A stretch of DNA of 64,000 bases from Flavobacteriaceae bacterium (lineage in GTDB: Bacteria > Bacteroidota > Bacteroidia > Flavobacteriales > Flavobacteriaceae): contig JALRBW010000022.1 of NCBI GenBank assembly GCA_023257625.1, forward strand, positions 1 to 64,000. The letters are read 5' to 3'. The translations under genes and the position numbers were made by a program. Under the pieces are notes generated by a model that was not told the DNA's origin, ran no database searches, and saw only the letters and a program-made list of their open reading frames with translations. Within the stretch, counting starts at the first letter, position 1. Every line of letters starts with the position of its first letter. Shown here one piece after another: positions 9,205-17,271 of this stretch.

Positions 9205-10997
9205 GATTTTTGCCTCTTTCGTTCATTTTCATCCAAAAATATTTTACGTAAACGTAATGAATTTGGAGTTACCTCTACATATTCATCTTTTTGAATATAT
9301 TCTAAAGCTTCTTCTAATGAAAATTTAATAGGAGGAGCAATTTTTACTTTATCATCTGAACCTGATGCACGAACATTTGAGAGCTTTTTTGTTTTAGTAA
9401 CATTTACAACTAAATCATCTTGACGTGTATTTTCACCGATGACCTGCCCTGCATAAATAGGTTCATTTGGAGCAACAAAAAATTTCCCACGTTCTTGTAG
9501 TTTATCTAAAGAATAAGGAATTGCTGCACCCTTTTCCATGGAAATTAAAGATCCGTTTATACGTCCTGGAATTTCTCCTTTATATGGACTATATTCCTCA
9601 AAACGATGATTCATAATTGCTTCTCCAGCTGTAGCAGTCAATAATTGATTTCTCAATCCAATTATTCCTCGAGAGGGTATTTTAAAATCGCATACCATTC
9701 TAGTCCCTTTTGGTTTCATACCCACCATTTCTCCTTTCCGTAAAGTAACCATTTCAATTGCTTTTCCGGATACTTCTTCGGGTAAATCAATAGTAAGTTC
9801 TTCTAAAGGTTCCATTTTAACCCCATTGATTTCTTTAATTATTACCTGAGGTTGTCCAATTTGAAGCTCAAACCCCTCTCTACGCATAGTTTCAATAAGT
9901 ACCGAAAGATGTAATACTCCCCTTCCGTAGACTATAAATTTATCAGCGCTATCCGTAAATTTTAAGCGCATGGCTAGGTTTTTTTCGAGTTCTTTTTCTA
10001 AGCGCTCTCTTAAGTGACGTGAAGTGATAAACTTTCCTTCTTTTCCAAAAAAGGGAGAATCATTAATTGTGAACAACATACTCATTGTAGGCTCATCAAT
10101 TGCAATTGAAGGTAAAGCTTCAGGGGCTAAAAAATCTGCAATGGTGTCTCCAATTTCAAAATCCTCTAAACCTACAATTGCACATAAATCACCTGCGTTA
10201 ACACGTTCAACTTTTTTACGCCCTAAACCTTCAAATAAATGCAGCTCCTTAATTTTAGATGGCATTTGGCCACCTTCTCTTTTCATAAGCTGCACTTTCA
10301 TCCCACTTTCTAAAAACCCTCTTTGTAATCGTCCAATTGCAATACGACCCGTAAATGAAGAATAATCAAGGGAGGTAATCAACATTTGTGTATTACCTTC
10401 TTTTATAATTGGACTGGGTACATGCTCTAAAACCATATCTAATAAGGGTTCTATAGATGTGGTCTGCTTATTCCAATCCGTACTCATCCAATTGTGTTTG
10501 GCAGAGCCATAAACAGTGGGAAAATCCAGTTGCCATTCTTCGGCTTCCAATTCAAACATTAAATCAAAAACTTTTTCGTGAACAGCTTCGGGAGTACAGT
10601 TTTCTTTATCCACTTTATTAATCACTACTATCGGTTTTAATTTTAGTTCTAACGCTTTTTTTAACACAAATCGCGTTTGAGGCATCGGACCTTCAAAAGC
10701 GTCAACAAGAAGTAAAACGCCATCTGCCATGTTAAGTACACGTTCTACTTCACCTCCGAAATCAGCATGCCCAGGAGTATCTATTATATTAATTTTTGTT
10801 CCTTTATAAGTTACTGCAACATTCTTGGAAAGAATAGTGATACCCCGTTCACGTTCTAAATCATTATTATCAAGGATCAATTCTCCTGTTTTTTCATTTG
10901 AACGAAATAAATTGCAGTGATGTAGTATTTTGTCTACAAGTGTTGTCTTACCGTGGTCAACGTGTGCAATTATTGCAATATTTTTAATGGCTGACAT
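9201..10997 (-). CDS. typA: Ribosome-associated GTPase BipA/TypA
   Basis: A translational GTPase of the EF-G group that binds the ribosome and helps 50S assembly and growth under stress. The G1 motif AHVDHGKTT is at 11-19, the switch region carries ERERGITI, G3 is DTPGHADF and G4 is NKVDK. It is followed by the beta-barrel, the EF-G-like domain and the BipA-specific C-terminal domain. At 598 residues the length is normal for the family. A promoter box lies 16 bases upstream of the ATG. It overlaps the convergent ftsE end by four bases. Confidence 0.97.
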   Translation of the reverse strand: MSAIKNIAIIAHVDHGKTTLVDKILHHCNLFRSNEKTGELILDNNDLERERGITILSKNVAVTYKGTKINIIDTPGHADFGGEVERVLNMADGVLLLVDAFEGPMPQTRFVLKKALELKLKPIVVINKVDKENCTPEAVHEKVFDLMFELEAEEWQLDFPTVYGSAKHNWMSTDWNKQTTSIEPLLDMVLEHVPSPIIKEGNTQMLITSLDYSSFTGRIAIGRLQRGFLESGMKVQLMKREGGQMPSKIKELHLFEGLGRKKVERVNAGDLCAIVGLEDFEIGDTIADFLAPEALPSIAIDEPTMSMLFTINDSPFFGKEGKFITSRHLRERLEKELEKNLAMRLKFTDSADKFIVYGRGVLHLSVLIETMRREGFELQIGQPQVIIKEINGVKMEPLEELTIDLPEEVSGKAIEMVTLRKGEMVGMKPKGTRMVCDFKIPSRGIIGLRNQLLTATAGEAIMNHRFEEYSPYKGEIPGRINGSLISMEKGAAIPYSLDKLQERGKFFVAPNEPIYAGQVIGENTRQDDLVVNVTKTKKLSNVRASGSDDKVKIAPPIKFSLEEALEYIQKDEYVEVTPNSLRLRKIFLDENERKRQKS

Positions 10998-11013
10998 AGA
11001 GTTTTAAAAGCCG

Positions 11014-11021
11014 CAAATATA
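11014..11021 (-). promoter_or_regulatory. Putative -7 promoter element of bipA/typA
   Basis: The minus strand reads TATATTTG, an exact TAnnTTTG match, 16 bases before the bipA ATG. No convincing -33 element is seen. Confidence 0.5.
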
Positions 11022-11105
11022 CTACTATTAGTCATGTAAAAATATTTCTAGAATGTTTTGTTTGCTTTCATTTTTCCTTTGACATAAGTTTTTATTTTTA
11101 AAAAA

Positions 11106-11124
11106 ATACATGTATTAAATGTAT
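11106..11124. promoter_or_regulatory. Inverted repeat before the VIT-family gene
   Basis: ATACATGTAT (11106-11115) is a perfect 10-base palindrome, and ATACAT (11106-11111) pairs with ATGTAT (11119-11124) across seven bases. The element ends 20 bases before the ATG of the VIT gene, so it could be an operator. No regulator is identified. Confidence 0.3.
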
Positions 11125-11144
11125 ATTTAGATAATATCAAACTC

Positions 11145-11858
11145 ATGGAAAACAAAGAAAAAACGATTGATAACTACTTAGCACAACATTATATTCATAG
11201 AAGCAACTGGCTAAGAGCAGCCGTTTTAGGTGCGAATGATGGTATCTTATCTACTACTAGTATTGCAATTGGTGTTGCAGCGGCAACAGATAACAGGTCA
11301 GCTATACTTTTAGCTACTCTGGCTGGTTTAGTTGCTGGTGCACTTTCTATGGCGGCAGGAGAATATGTTTCAGTGAGTTCACAAACTGATGTTGAAAATG
11401 CAGATATTGAGCGTGAAAAGATTGAATTAGAAGAAGATCCAGAGGCAGAAAGATTGTTACTAGCTAAAATTTATGAAGAACGAGGTTTAAAAAAAGAGAC
11501 TGCATTAAAAGTAGCCAATGAACTTACAGAAAATAATGCTTTAGAAGCTCATATACGTGATGAGTTAGGAATTACAGACTTACATAAAGCGAATCCGCTT
11601 GAAGCAGCATTTGCTTCCTGTGGTGCATTTAGTCTTGGAGGTGCATTACCTCTACTGATTACAATTTTCATCCCTTTAAATTCAATGATTTCTAGTCTTT
11701 ACGGATTCTCAGTAGTTTTTCTTGCTCTTTTAGGAGCACTTTCTGCAAAATTTGGAGGATCTAGTCCCCTAAAAGCAGTCTTAAGAATTACACTGTGGGG
11801 AACCGTAGCCATGGGAATAACCGCGGGGGTAGGTTATCTATTTGGGTTTCAAGTTTAA
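11145..11858 (+). CDS. VIT1/CCC1-family membrane transporter (iron/manganese)
   Basis: A 237-residue integral membrane protein of the VIT1/CCC1 family, whose characterised members move Fe2+ or Mn2+ out of the cytosol. The first helix pair has the family signature NWLRAAVLGANDGILSTTS and the second MAAGEYVSVSSQTD. An acidic, charged cytosolic region of about 65 residues with several EE/ER pairs (metal-binding domain position) follows. Three more hydrophobic segments fill residues 150-237. The metal is not deducible from sequence. It stands alone with a palindromic element upstream, and its stop overlaps that of convergent aroQ by four bases. Confidence 0.9.
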   Translation: MENKEKTIDNYLAQHYIHRSNWLRAAVLGANDGILSTTSIAIGVAAATDNRSAILLATLAGLVAGALSMAAGEYVSVSSQTDVENADIEREKIELEEDPEAERLLLAKIYEERGLKKETALKVANELTENNALEAHIRDELGITDLHKANPLEAAFASCGAFSLGGALPLLITIFIPLNSMISSLYGFSVVFLALLGALSAKFGGSSPLKAVLRITLWGTVAMGITAGVGYLFGFQV

Positions 11859-12277
11859 TTTTTAATAAGAACACTTTCAACCCCTAAACGATAAGAATCT
11901 AAACCAAATCCAATTATTAATCCTTTGGCAACAGGTGTTATGTATGATTTATGTCTGAAATCTTCTCGAGCAAAAGTGTTGGATATGTGGATTTCAATAA
12001 CATCACTATCAATACTTTTGATTGCATCACCAATAGCGACTGAGGTATGGGTATATGCACCTGCATTAAGTAAAATAACATCTACATCAAATCCCACTTT
12101 ATGAAGATAATTTATCAATTCTCCTTCTATATTAGATTGAAAATAATTAAACTCAATTGTTGGGAAACGCTCTTGTAGGGTTTTAAAATACGCTTCAAAA
12201 GTTTGATTCCCATAAATGTTAGGTTCACGTTTACCCAACAGATTTAAGTTTGGACCATTGACAATACTAATCTTCAT
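11855..12277 (-). CDS. aroQ: 3-dehydroquinate dehydratase, type II
   Basis: Third step of the shikimate pathway: dehydrates 3-dehydroquinate to 3-dehydroshikimate as a dodecamer in the cytosol. N-terminal NGPNLNLLGKREPNIYG contains the catalytic Tyr22 and the lid arginine. NAGAYTHTS lies at 71-79, and EIHISN at 95-100 carries the catalytic His97. Length is 140 residues, normal for type II enzymes. It is divergent from xerD with a 56-base gap, a common flavobacterial arrangement. Confidence 0.97.
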   Translation of the reverse strand: MKISIVNGPNLNLLGKREPNIYGNQTFEAYFKTLQERFPTIEFNYFQSNIEGELINYLHKVGFDVDVILLNAGAYTHTSVAIGDAIKSIDSDVIEIHISNTFAREDFRHKSYITPVAKGLIIGFGLDSYRLGVESVLIKN

Positions 12278-12333
12278 TTTAATTATTTTAGTAAAAGTAT
12301 TGAAATTAGTGTAATCCCCCTAACAGCATTCTA

Positions 12334-13236
12334 TTGAATTGGCAACTTGCGCTTTCCGAATTTCAAATGTACCTCAAAATAGAGCGGGGACTTTCTGAAA
12401 ATTCTATCCAGAACTACAGTTTTGATGTTCAAAATTTAGTTCATTTTATAGAAACCTTTCAAATTAAAGAAAATCCCATTCAAATTACTTCTGAAACCGT
12501 ACAAAAATTTATTTATGAATCTGCTAAGGAAGTAAGTGCTCGTACACAAGCTAGACGAATTTCAGGACTTCGTCGATTTTTTGATTTTTTGATTTTTGAA
12601 AAGTACCGTGACAGTAATCCTACTGATTTAATTGAAGCACCCAAGCTTGGACGTAAACTACCCGATGTGTTAACAGTTGAAGAAATTGAATTGATATTAG
12701 ACCAAATAGATCTGGGGCAACCCTTAGGACATCGAAATAGAGCTATTTTTGAAACCCTTTATGGTTGTGGTATGCGTGTGTCTGAAATCACTCAGTTAAC
12801 ACTTTCAAATTTGATGTTTAAAGAAGAATTAATTCGGATAACAGGAAAAGGAAATAAACAGCGGTTAGTACCTATGGGTAAATATGCAAAAAAATATTTG
12901 TCAATTTACATTAATGAAAATAGAGTGTTCCAAAAAAAAGATTTTAAATATCGAGATTTTGTGTTTTTAAATCAAAATGGAAAAGCCATGACTAGGCAAA
13001 TGATTTTTACTATTATTAAATCTTTAGCTGAAAAAGCAAATCTTAAAAAAGCCATTAGTCCACATTCCTTTCGACATTCCTTTGCAACTCATTTATTAGA
13101 AAACGGAGCCGATTTACGAACAATTCAGTTGCTCCTTGGTCATGAAAGCATTACCACTACTGAAGTTTACACACATTTAGATACTCAGCATTTAAGAAAA
13201 GTAGTAGAAAAATTTCACCCTCGAAATCCCCTCTAG
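12334..13236 (+). CDS. xerD: Site-specific tyrosine recombinase XerD
   Basis: One of the two recombinases that resolve chromosome dimers at dif. The SAM-like DNA-binding domain covers about residues 1-90. The catalytic domain has the full set of residues: Arg148 (GCGMRVSEI), Lys172 (TGKGNKQR), His244 and Arg247 (PHSFRHSFATH), His270 (LLGHES) and nucleophile Tyr279 (TEVYTHLD). Length is 300 residues. The start appears to be TTG at 12334: it gives the conserved N-terminus (W-x8-F-x2-YL-x3-RGLS), and the first ATG downstream removes part of it. The XerC/XerD choice rests on gene context. Confidence 0.93.
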   Translation: MNWQLALSEFQMYLKIERGLSENSIQNYSFDVQNLVHFIETFQIKENPIQITSETVQKFIYESAKEVSARTQARRISGLRRFFDFLIFEKYRDSNPTDLIEAPKLGRKLPDVLTVEEIELILDQIDLGQPLGHRNRAIFETLYGCGMRVSEITQLTLSNLMFKEELIRITGKGNKQRLVPMGKYAKKYLSIYINENRVFQKKDFKYRDFVFLNQNGKAMTRQMIFTIIKSLAEKANLKKAISPHSFRHSFATHLLENGADLRTIQLLLGHESITTTEVYTHLDTQHLRKVVEKFHPRNPL

Positions 13237-13934
13237 GAAATTACAAGACGAAACCCCTCGCCGTGAATATTTAAAATCTGAACTTTTGGATCTACACTCA
13301 AATATTTTCTCAATTTGGCAATATAAACATCCATACTTCTTGAGGTAAAGTAATTATCATCACGCCAAATTTTATTTAATGCGATATCTCGAGGAAGTAA
13401 ATCATTTATATGCAATACCAAGAGGCGTAAAAGTTGATTTTCTTTTGGAGATAATTTTATTGAATCGCCATCTTTGTGCTGCAATGTGCGTAATTTAGAG
13501 TTAAATGAAAATTCATTAAAACTAAATTCAAATCGATCATCTACAGGCAATATAGGAGCCTTACTTCGGTTTAGAACCGCTTTTATTTTTGCCAATAAAA
13601 CATCCGAGTCAAAGGGTTTGGTCAAATAATCATCCGCTCCAATTTTAAAACCTTTTAAAACATCCTCTTTTAAATGTTTAGCTGTTAAAAAGAATATAGG
13701 AACAACTTCATTTATTTCCCTTATTTCTTTTGCTAAAGTAAAACCGTCTTTATAGGGCATCATTACATCTAAGACACAAAGATCAAAATCTTCCTTTTTA
13801 AATTTTTCAAACCCTTCAATCCCATTTTTAGCTAAGGTTATATCGTAATCATTAAGGCTTAAATATTCTTTTAAAATGCTTCCAAAATTGGGATCATCTT
13901 CTACTATAAGTATTTTTTTATTGATTTCTTTCAT
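13233..13934 (-). CDS. OmpR-family response regulator (RprY-like)
   Basis: DNA-binding response regulator of 233 residues. The receiver domain (about 7-122) has the acidic pair EDD at 12-14, phosphoacceptor Asp56 (LDVMMP) and Lys of the YLTKPF motif near 106. The C-terminal winged-helix domain spans about 135-233. It is the partner of the histidine kinase 16 bases upstream on the same strand, an arrangement resembling the RprX-RprY pair of Bacteroides. Targets are unknown. Its end overlaps the xerD stop by four bases (shared CTAG). Confidence 0.92.
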   Translation of the reverse strand: MKEINKKILIVEDDPNFGSILKEYLSLNDYDITLAKNGIEGFEKFKKEDFDLCVLDVMMPYKDGFTLAKEIREINEVVPIFFLTAKHLKEDVLKGFKIGADDYLTKPFDSDVLLAKIKAVLNRSKAPILPVDDRFEFSFNEFSFNSKLRTLQHKDGDSIKLSPKENQLLRLLVLHINDLLPRDIALNKIWRDDNYFTSRSMDVYIAKLRKYLSVDPKVQILNIHGEGFRLVIS

Positions 13935-13950
13935 ATTATATGAGGCATTA

Positions 13951-15534
13951 TTATTTTTTTAAGGGGAGTGTTATTGTAAATGTAGTTCCTATATTTTTTT
14001 TGCTTTCCAAATGAATCGCTCCTTTATGAATATCTATAATTTTTTTTACATAGGCCAACCCTAGACCATGTCCTTTTACATTATGAATATTTCCAGAGGT
14101 GGCTCTATAAAATTTATCAAAAACCTTTTTTTGAATAGAAGGTGTCATTCCAATTCCATTATCTTTTACTTTTAAAAGAATGCACCCATCTTCGTTAAAC
14201 GTCTCTATTGCTATCTTGGGCTGTTTTTCACAATATTTTACCGCATTGTCTAATAAATTTATTACAATATTAGTTAGATGACTTTTATTGCCGTAAATCA
14301 AGGCGTCTTTTGCATTCCAATGATTGTTAATTAGTCCTTTTTTATCTTCTAAAATTAATTTTATATGACTCACTGCCTCTTCAACAATAGCATGCAAATT
14401 AATCCCTTCCATAGGTAGTGGATCAGAGCTTTTTTCCAATTGAGAGATTCGTAAAACATTTTCAACTTGTGATAACATTCGGCTATTTTCTTCACGAATC
14501 ATTTTTACATATTGAGTCACTTTTTCTGGAACATGAAGCGATTTAGGATTTGAAATAGCGTCTAATGCTAAATTAATTGTAGCTATGGGAGTTTTAAATT
14601 CATGAGACATATTATTGATGAAGTCAGTTTTCATTTCTGAAATCTTCTTTTGTCGAATAATTTGAAATAAGGCACTTGAAGAAACCAATACAATAAAAAG
14701 AGTAAAAAAGAGGGTCAATCCGCCCAATCCAATAATTGATGAAAAAACATATTGCTCTTTTTCAGGAAATGAAACAACTAATTCATATCGATTCGAACCG
14801 TCTTGATTTAAAAATATTGGAGTGGTATATCGAAAACCTTTTTGATATTCTGAATAATTATTTGAGATTATTTTCGTGGCTAATCCGTTGTCATATATAC
14901 CAAATTCATAAGGTGTGCTAATATTTTTTGAATCAAATTCACGTTTTAAAACAAAATCCAATTCCTTAGCACTTATCCGTTTATGTAAAGGGGTATTAGA
15001 GGTGTAATTCAAAAAGGCGCTACGAATACGTTGATTGGCTACATTCATCCTTTCAATAGTTTTAATCTTTTCAATGGAACTTGCTAAGTTATTTTCTCGA
15101 TTAAACACATCATTTTTATTGATAATGGTTGTGTTCTTAACCTGCTTTACATCCGTTACTGTATCAATAGTATCCCCCAATTTAGGATCTAAATAAGGTT
15201 TTATTTTATAATCTTCTTCAAGAATACCATAGGCATAATATGAAATTAAATTATTGGTTTTATCTTCATCTAAAAACAAAAAAACGTTAGCAAAACTTGC
15301 ATTATCAGGAGTATCTAAAGAATCGATCAGATTTTCATAAGCACTTATATAATCATTTAACTCACGCTCTTGTATTTCTTCTGCTACATTTTGTATACTT
15401 TGTTTTACCGCTAAAGAGAACTCCTCTTCTTTATCATTCCATGCAGAATAAATCCAATAGCCTTGTAATACAATAATTCCTAAAATGGAAATTATCATAA
15501 AAACGACTAAGTAAACAAATAAAGACTTTTTCAT
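13951..15534 (-). CDS. Sensor histidine kinase (RprX-like)
   Basis: Membrane histidine kinase of 527 residues. TM1 spans about 7-29, a roughly 235-residue periplasmic sensor region follows, and TM2 is at about 265-288. The dimerisation domain has phospho-acceptor His311 in NNMSHEFKTP. The ATPase domain has the N box (NLLDNAVKYC), G1 (DNGIGM) and G2 (GHGLGLAYVKKI). No HAMP domain is obvious between TM2 and the H box. It is predicted to phosphorylate the regulator encoded just downstream. The stimulus is unknown. Confidence 0.93.
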   Translation of the reverse strand: MKKSLFVYLVVFMIISILGIIVLQGYWIYSAWNDKEEEFSLAVKQSIQNVAEEIQERELNDYISAYENLIDSLDTPDNASFANVFLFLDEDKTNNLISYYAYGILEEDYKIKPYLDPKLGDTIDTVTDVKQVKNTTIINKNDVFNRENNLASSIEKIKTIERMNVANQRIRSAFLNYTSNTPLHKRISAKELDFVLKREFDSKNISTPYEFGIYDNGLATKIISNNYSEYQKGFRYTTPIFLNQDGSNRYELVVSFPEKEQYVFSSIIGLGGLTLFFTLFIVLVSSSALFQIIRQKKISEMKTDFINNMSHEFKTPIATINLALDAISNPKSLHVPEKVTQYVKMIREENSRMLSQVENVLRISQLEKSSDPLPMEGINLHAIVEEAVSHIKLILEDKKGLINNHWNAKDALIYGNKSHLTNIVINLLDNAVKYCEKQPKIAIETFNEDGCILLKVKDNGIGMTPSIQKKVFDKFYRATSGNIHNVKGHGLGLAYVKKIIDIHKGAIHLESKKNIGTTFTITLPLKK

Positions 15535-15620
15535 AAGGGCTAGATTCTAATGCAAAGGGATTAGAACTGTTTTTTTTGCAAATTTCATTTTTTTTATCGC
15601 ATAAAAGTGTCAAAAAGATG

Positions 15621-16211
15621 TTAATCTCTATTCTGACTTAAAAGTTCATCTAGAATTTGGGCCGCTTGACTGAAGGTATGTTCAATATATCTATTTTCAA
15701 TTACATAATCAGCTATTTTTCTTTTTTTAGCTTCTGGCCATTGCTGATTTATTCGGGCTAAAACCGAGATTTTATCAACTTTATCACGTTCCATAACACG
15801 TTGAATACGAACATCTTCAGGTGAAGATACATATATAACGGCATCACAATCTTTTGAAGCGCCAGATTCAAACAAAATAGCTGCCTCTTTAATTATCAAA
15901 TCCACCTGAGAGTTTTCGTTGACAAAATTCTTAAAATCTTTATCAACTGCAGGGTGTACAATATTATTAAGGGCTTTTAATGCGCTTGTGTTTGCAAAAA
16001 CAAAATCACCTAATTTTTTCCGGTTTATTGAACCATCAGAATGTAAATAAGCTTTTCCAAATTCTTCAATGATCTTACTTTTCAAAGGTCCCTCAATAAG
16101 TCTTCTGCCAGAAGCATCAGCATCATAACAGGGAATACCTTGATTTGAAAACCAATTTAATAGCGTAGATTTTCCACTTCCAATTCCTCCAGTAAGTCCA
16201 ATAATTTTCAT
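15621..16211 (-). CDS. coaE: Dephospho-CoA kinase
   Basis: Last step of CoA synthesis: phosphorylates the 3'-OH of dephospho-CoA. The P-loop GGIGSGKST is near the N-terminus and CYDADASGRRLIE matches the substrate-binding region of the family. Length is 196 residues. An in-frame TTG three codons upstream is less likely than the ATG at 16211, which sits five bases after the preceding small ORF and has AAGGGA just before it. coaBC (about 4 kb away) and panB elsewhere in the window belong to the same pathway. Confidence 0.95.
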   Translation of the reverse strand: MKIIGLTGGIGSGKSTLLNWFSNQGIPCYDADASGRRLIEGPLKSKIIEEFGKAYLHSDGSINRKKLGDFVFANTSALKALNNIVHPAVDKDFKNFVNENSQVDLIIKEAAILFESGASKDCDAVIYVSSPEDVRIQRVMERDKVDKISVLARINQQWPEAKKRKIADYVIENRYIEHTFSQAAQILDELLSQNRD

Positions 16212-16216
16212 TCCCT

Positions 16217-16405
16217 TCAAAGATATTTTGACTTAGGGGCATCTAACCATACCATTTCAAAAGTTTTAACAACTTTAAATGTTTTTGAAAGTTGTGTTCT
16301 CATTACTAGCACAATAGAAAGGTGAACAAAAAATAAAAAATAAGTTCTACCTAATAAAGGGCCTGATTGTATTAGAGGCAAAGCATCATTTTCTTTTGAT
16401 TTCAT
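16217..16405 (-). pseudogene. Possible N-terminal remnant of a YbbR/CdaR-like protein
   Basis: A 62-codon ORF packed between fabI (22 bases) and coaE (5 bases) on the same strand. It encodes a basic or polar start, one hydrophobic segment (about 21-36) and then LSKTFKVVKTFE...DAPKSKYL. From memory this resembles the start of flavobacterial YbbR-like proteins: a single membrane anchor, an LSK motif, a beta strand, then a PxxK turn. Such proteins are normally around 300 residues and are commonly encoded just before coaE. If right, about four fifths of the gene has been lost. It could also be an unrelated small membrane protein or a chance ORF. Confidence 0.4.
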
Positions 16406-16427
16406 ATGCCTTTTTAAAGCAAATTGT

Positions 16428-17243
16428 TTACTCTTTGCTTATTTCATCAATAATTTCTTGACTTACTCCAACTCCTGAAAATCCACCGTCATGGTAAAGA
16501 TTTTGAAGTGTAACTCTACGAGTATAGTCTGAGAATAAAGAGACAATATAATCCGCACAATCTTCTGCTGTGGCATTCCCTAGTGGAGACATTTTTTCAG
16601 CGTATTTTAAAAATCCTTCTAATCCAGCTACACCTTTACCTGCTGTAGTTAGTGTTGGTGATTGTGAAATTGTATTTACTCTCACTTTTTTATTCTTTCC
16701 AAAGAAATAGCCAAAACTTCGTGCAATAGATTCTAAGTAGGCTTTATTGTCAGCCATGTCATTATAATTAGGGAACGTCCGTTGAGCAGCAATATAGGAT
16801 AATGCAATGATACTTCCCCATTCATTCATTGCGTCTTTTTGATACAACGACTGCATTAATTTATGGAAAGAAACTGCTGAAACATCCCAGCCCTTCTCTA
16901 ACCAATCATAATTTAAATCTGTGTAGTGTTTTCCTTTTCTAACGTTTACTGACATCCCAATAGAATGTAATACAAAATCCAATTTACCCCCTAAAATATC
17001 TTGAGCTTGATCGATTAAAGAATTTAAATCCTCAACACTTGTGGCATCTGCAGGAATAACCTTTGAGTTTGTTTTGTTAGCTAAAGTATTGATTGTTCCC
17101 ATACGCATGGCTACAGGAGCATTTGTTAATACAAATTTTCCACCTGCTAAGTGAACTGATTCTGCTGTTTTCCATGCAATAGATTGATCATCTAAAGCGC
17201 CAAAAATAATTCCCCTTTTTCCTTCTAATATTTTATGTGACAT
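16428..17243 (-). CDS. fabI: Enoyl-[acyl-carrier-protein] reductase (NADH)
   Basis: Final reduction in each round of type II fatty-acid elongation. A short-chain-dehydrogenase fold of 271 residues with the FabI-type nucleotide-binding loop GALDDQSIAW. The catalytic set is Tyr150, Tyr160 and Lys167 (SYIAAQRTFPNYNDMADNK), with the spacing known for E. coli FabI (Tyr146, Tyr156, Lys163). It lies 28 bases after recN and is likely the distal part of that operon. Confidence 0.96.
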   Translation of the reverse strand: MSHKILEGKRGIIFGALDDQSIAWKTAESVHLAGGKFVLTNAPVAMRMGTINTLANKTNSKVIPADATSVEDLNSLIDQAQDILGGKLDFVLHSIGMSVNVRKGKHYTDLNYDWLEKGWDVSAVSFHKLMQSLYQKDAMNEWGSIIALSYIAAQRTFPNYNDMADNKAYLESIARSFGYFFGKNKKVRVNTISQSPTLTTAGKGVAGLEGFLKYAEKMSPLGNATAEDCADYIVSLFSDYTRRVTLQNLYHDGGFSGVGVSQEIIDEISKE

Positions 17244-17271
17244 AAATTTTAATTTGATTTTAAAGATACAG

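Noticed and set aside
10024-10365. 113-codon plus-strand frame inside bipA/typA
   Set aside because: Entirely antisense to the EF-G-like region of bipA, with low-complexity translation and no family resemblance.
12334-13236. Mobile-element integrase
   Set aside because: The tyrosine recombinase has the full Xer pattern and sits in the usual aroQ-xerD context, with no att repeats or phage genes nearby.
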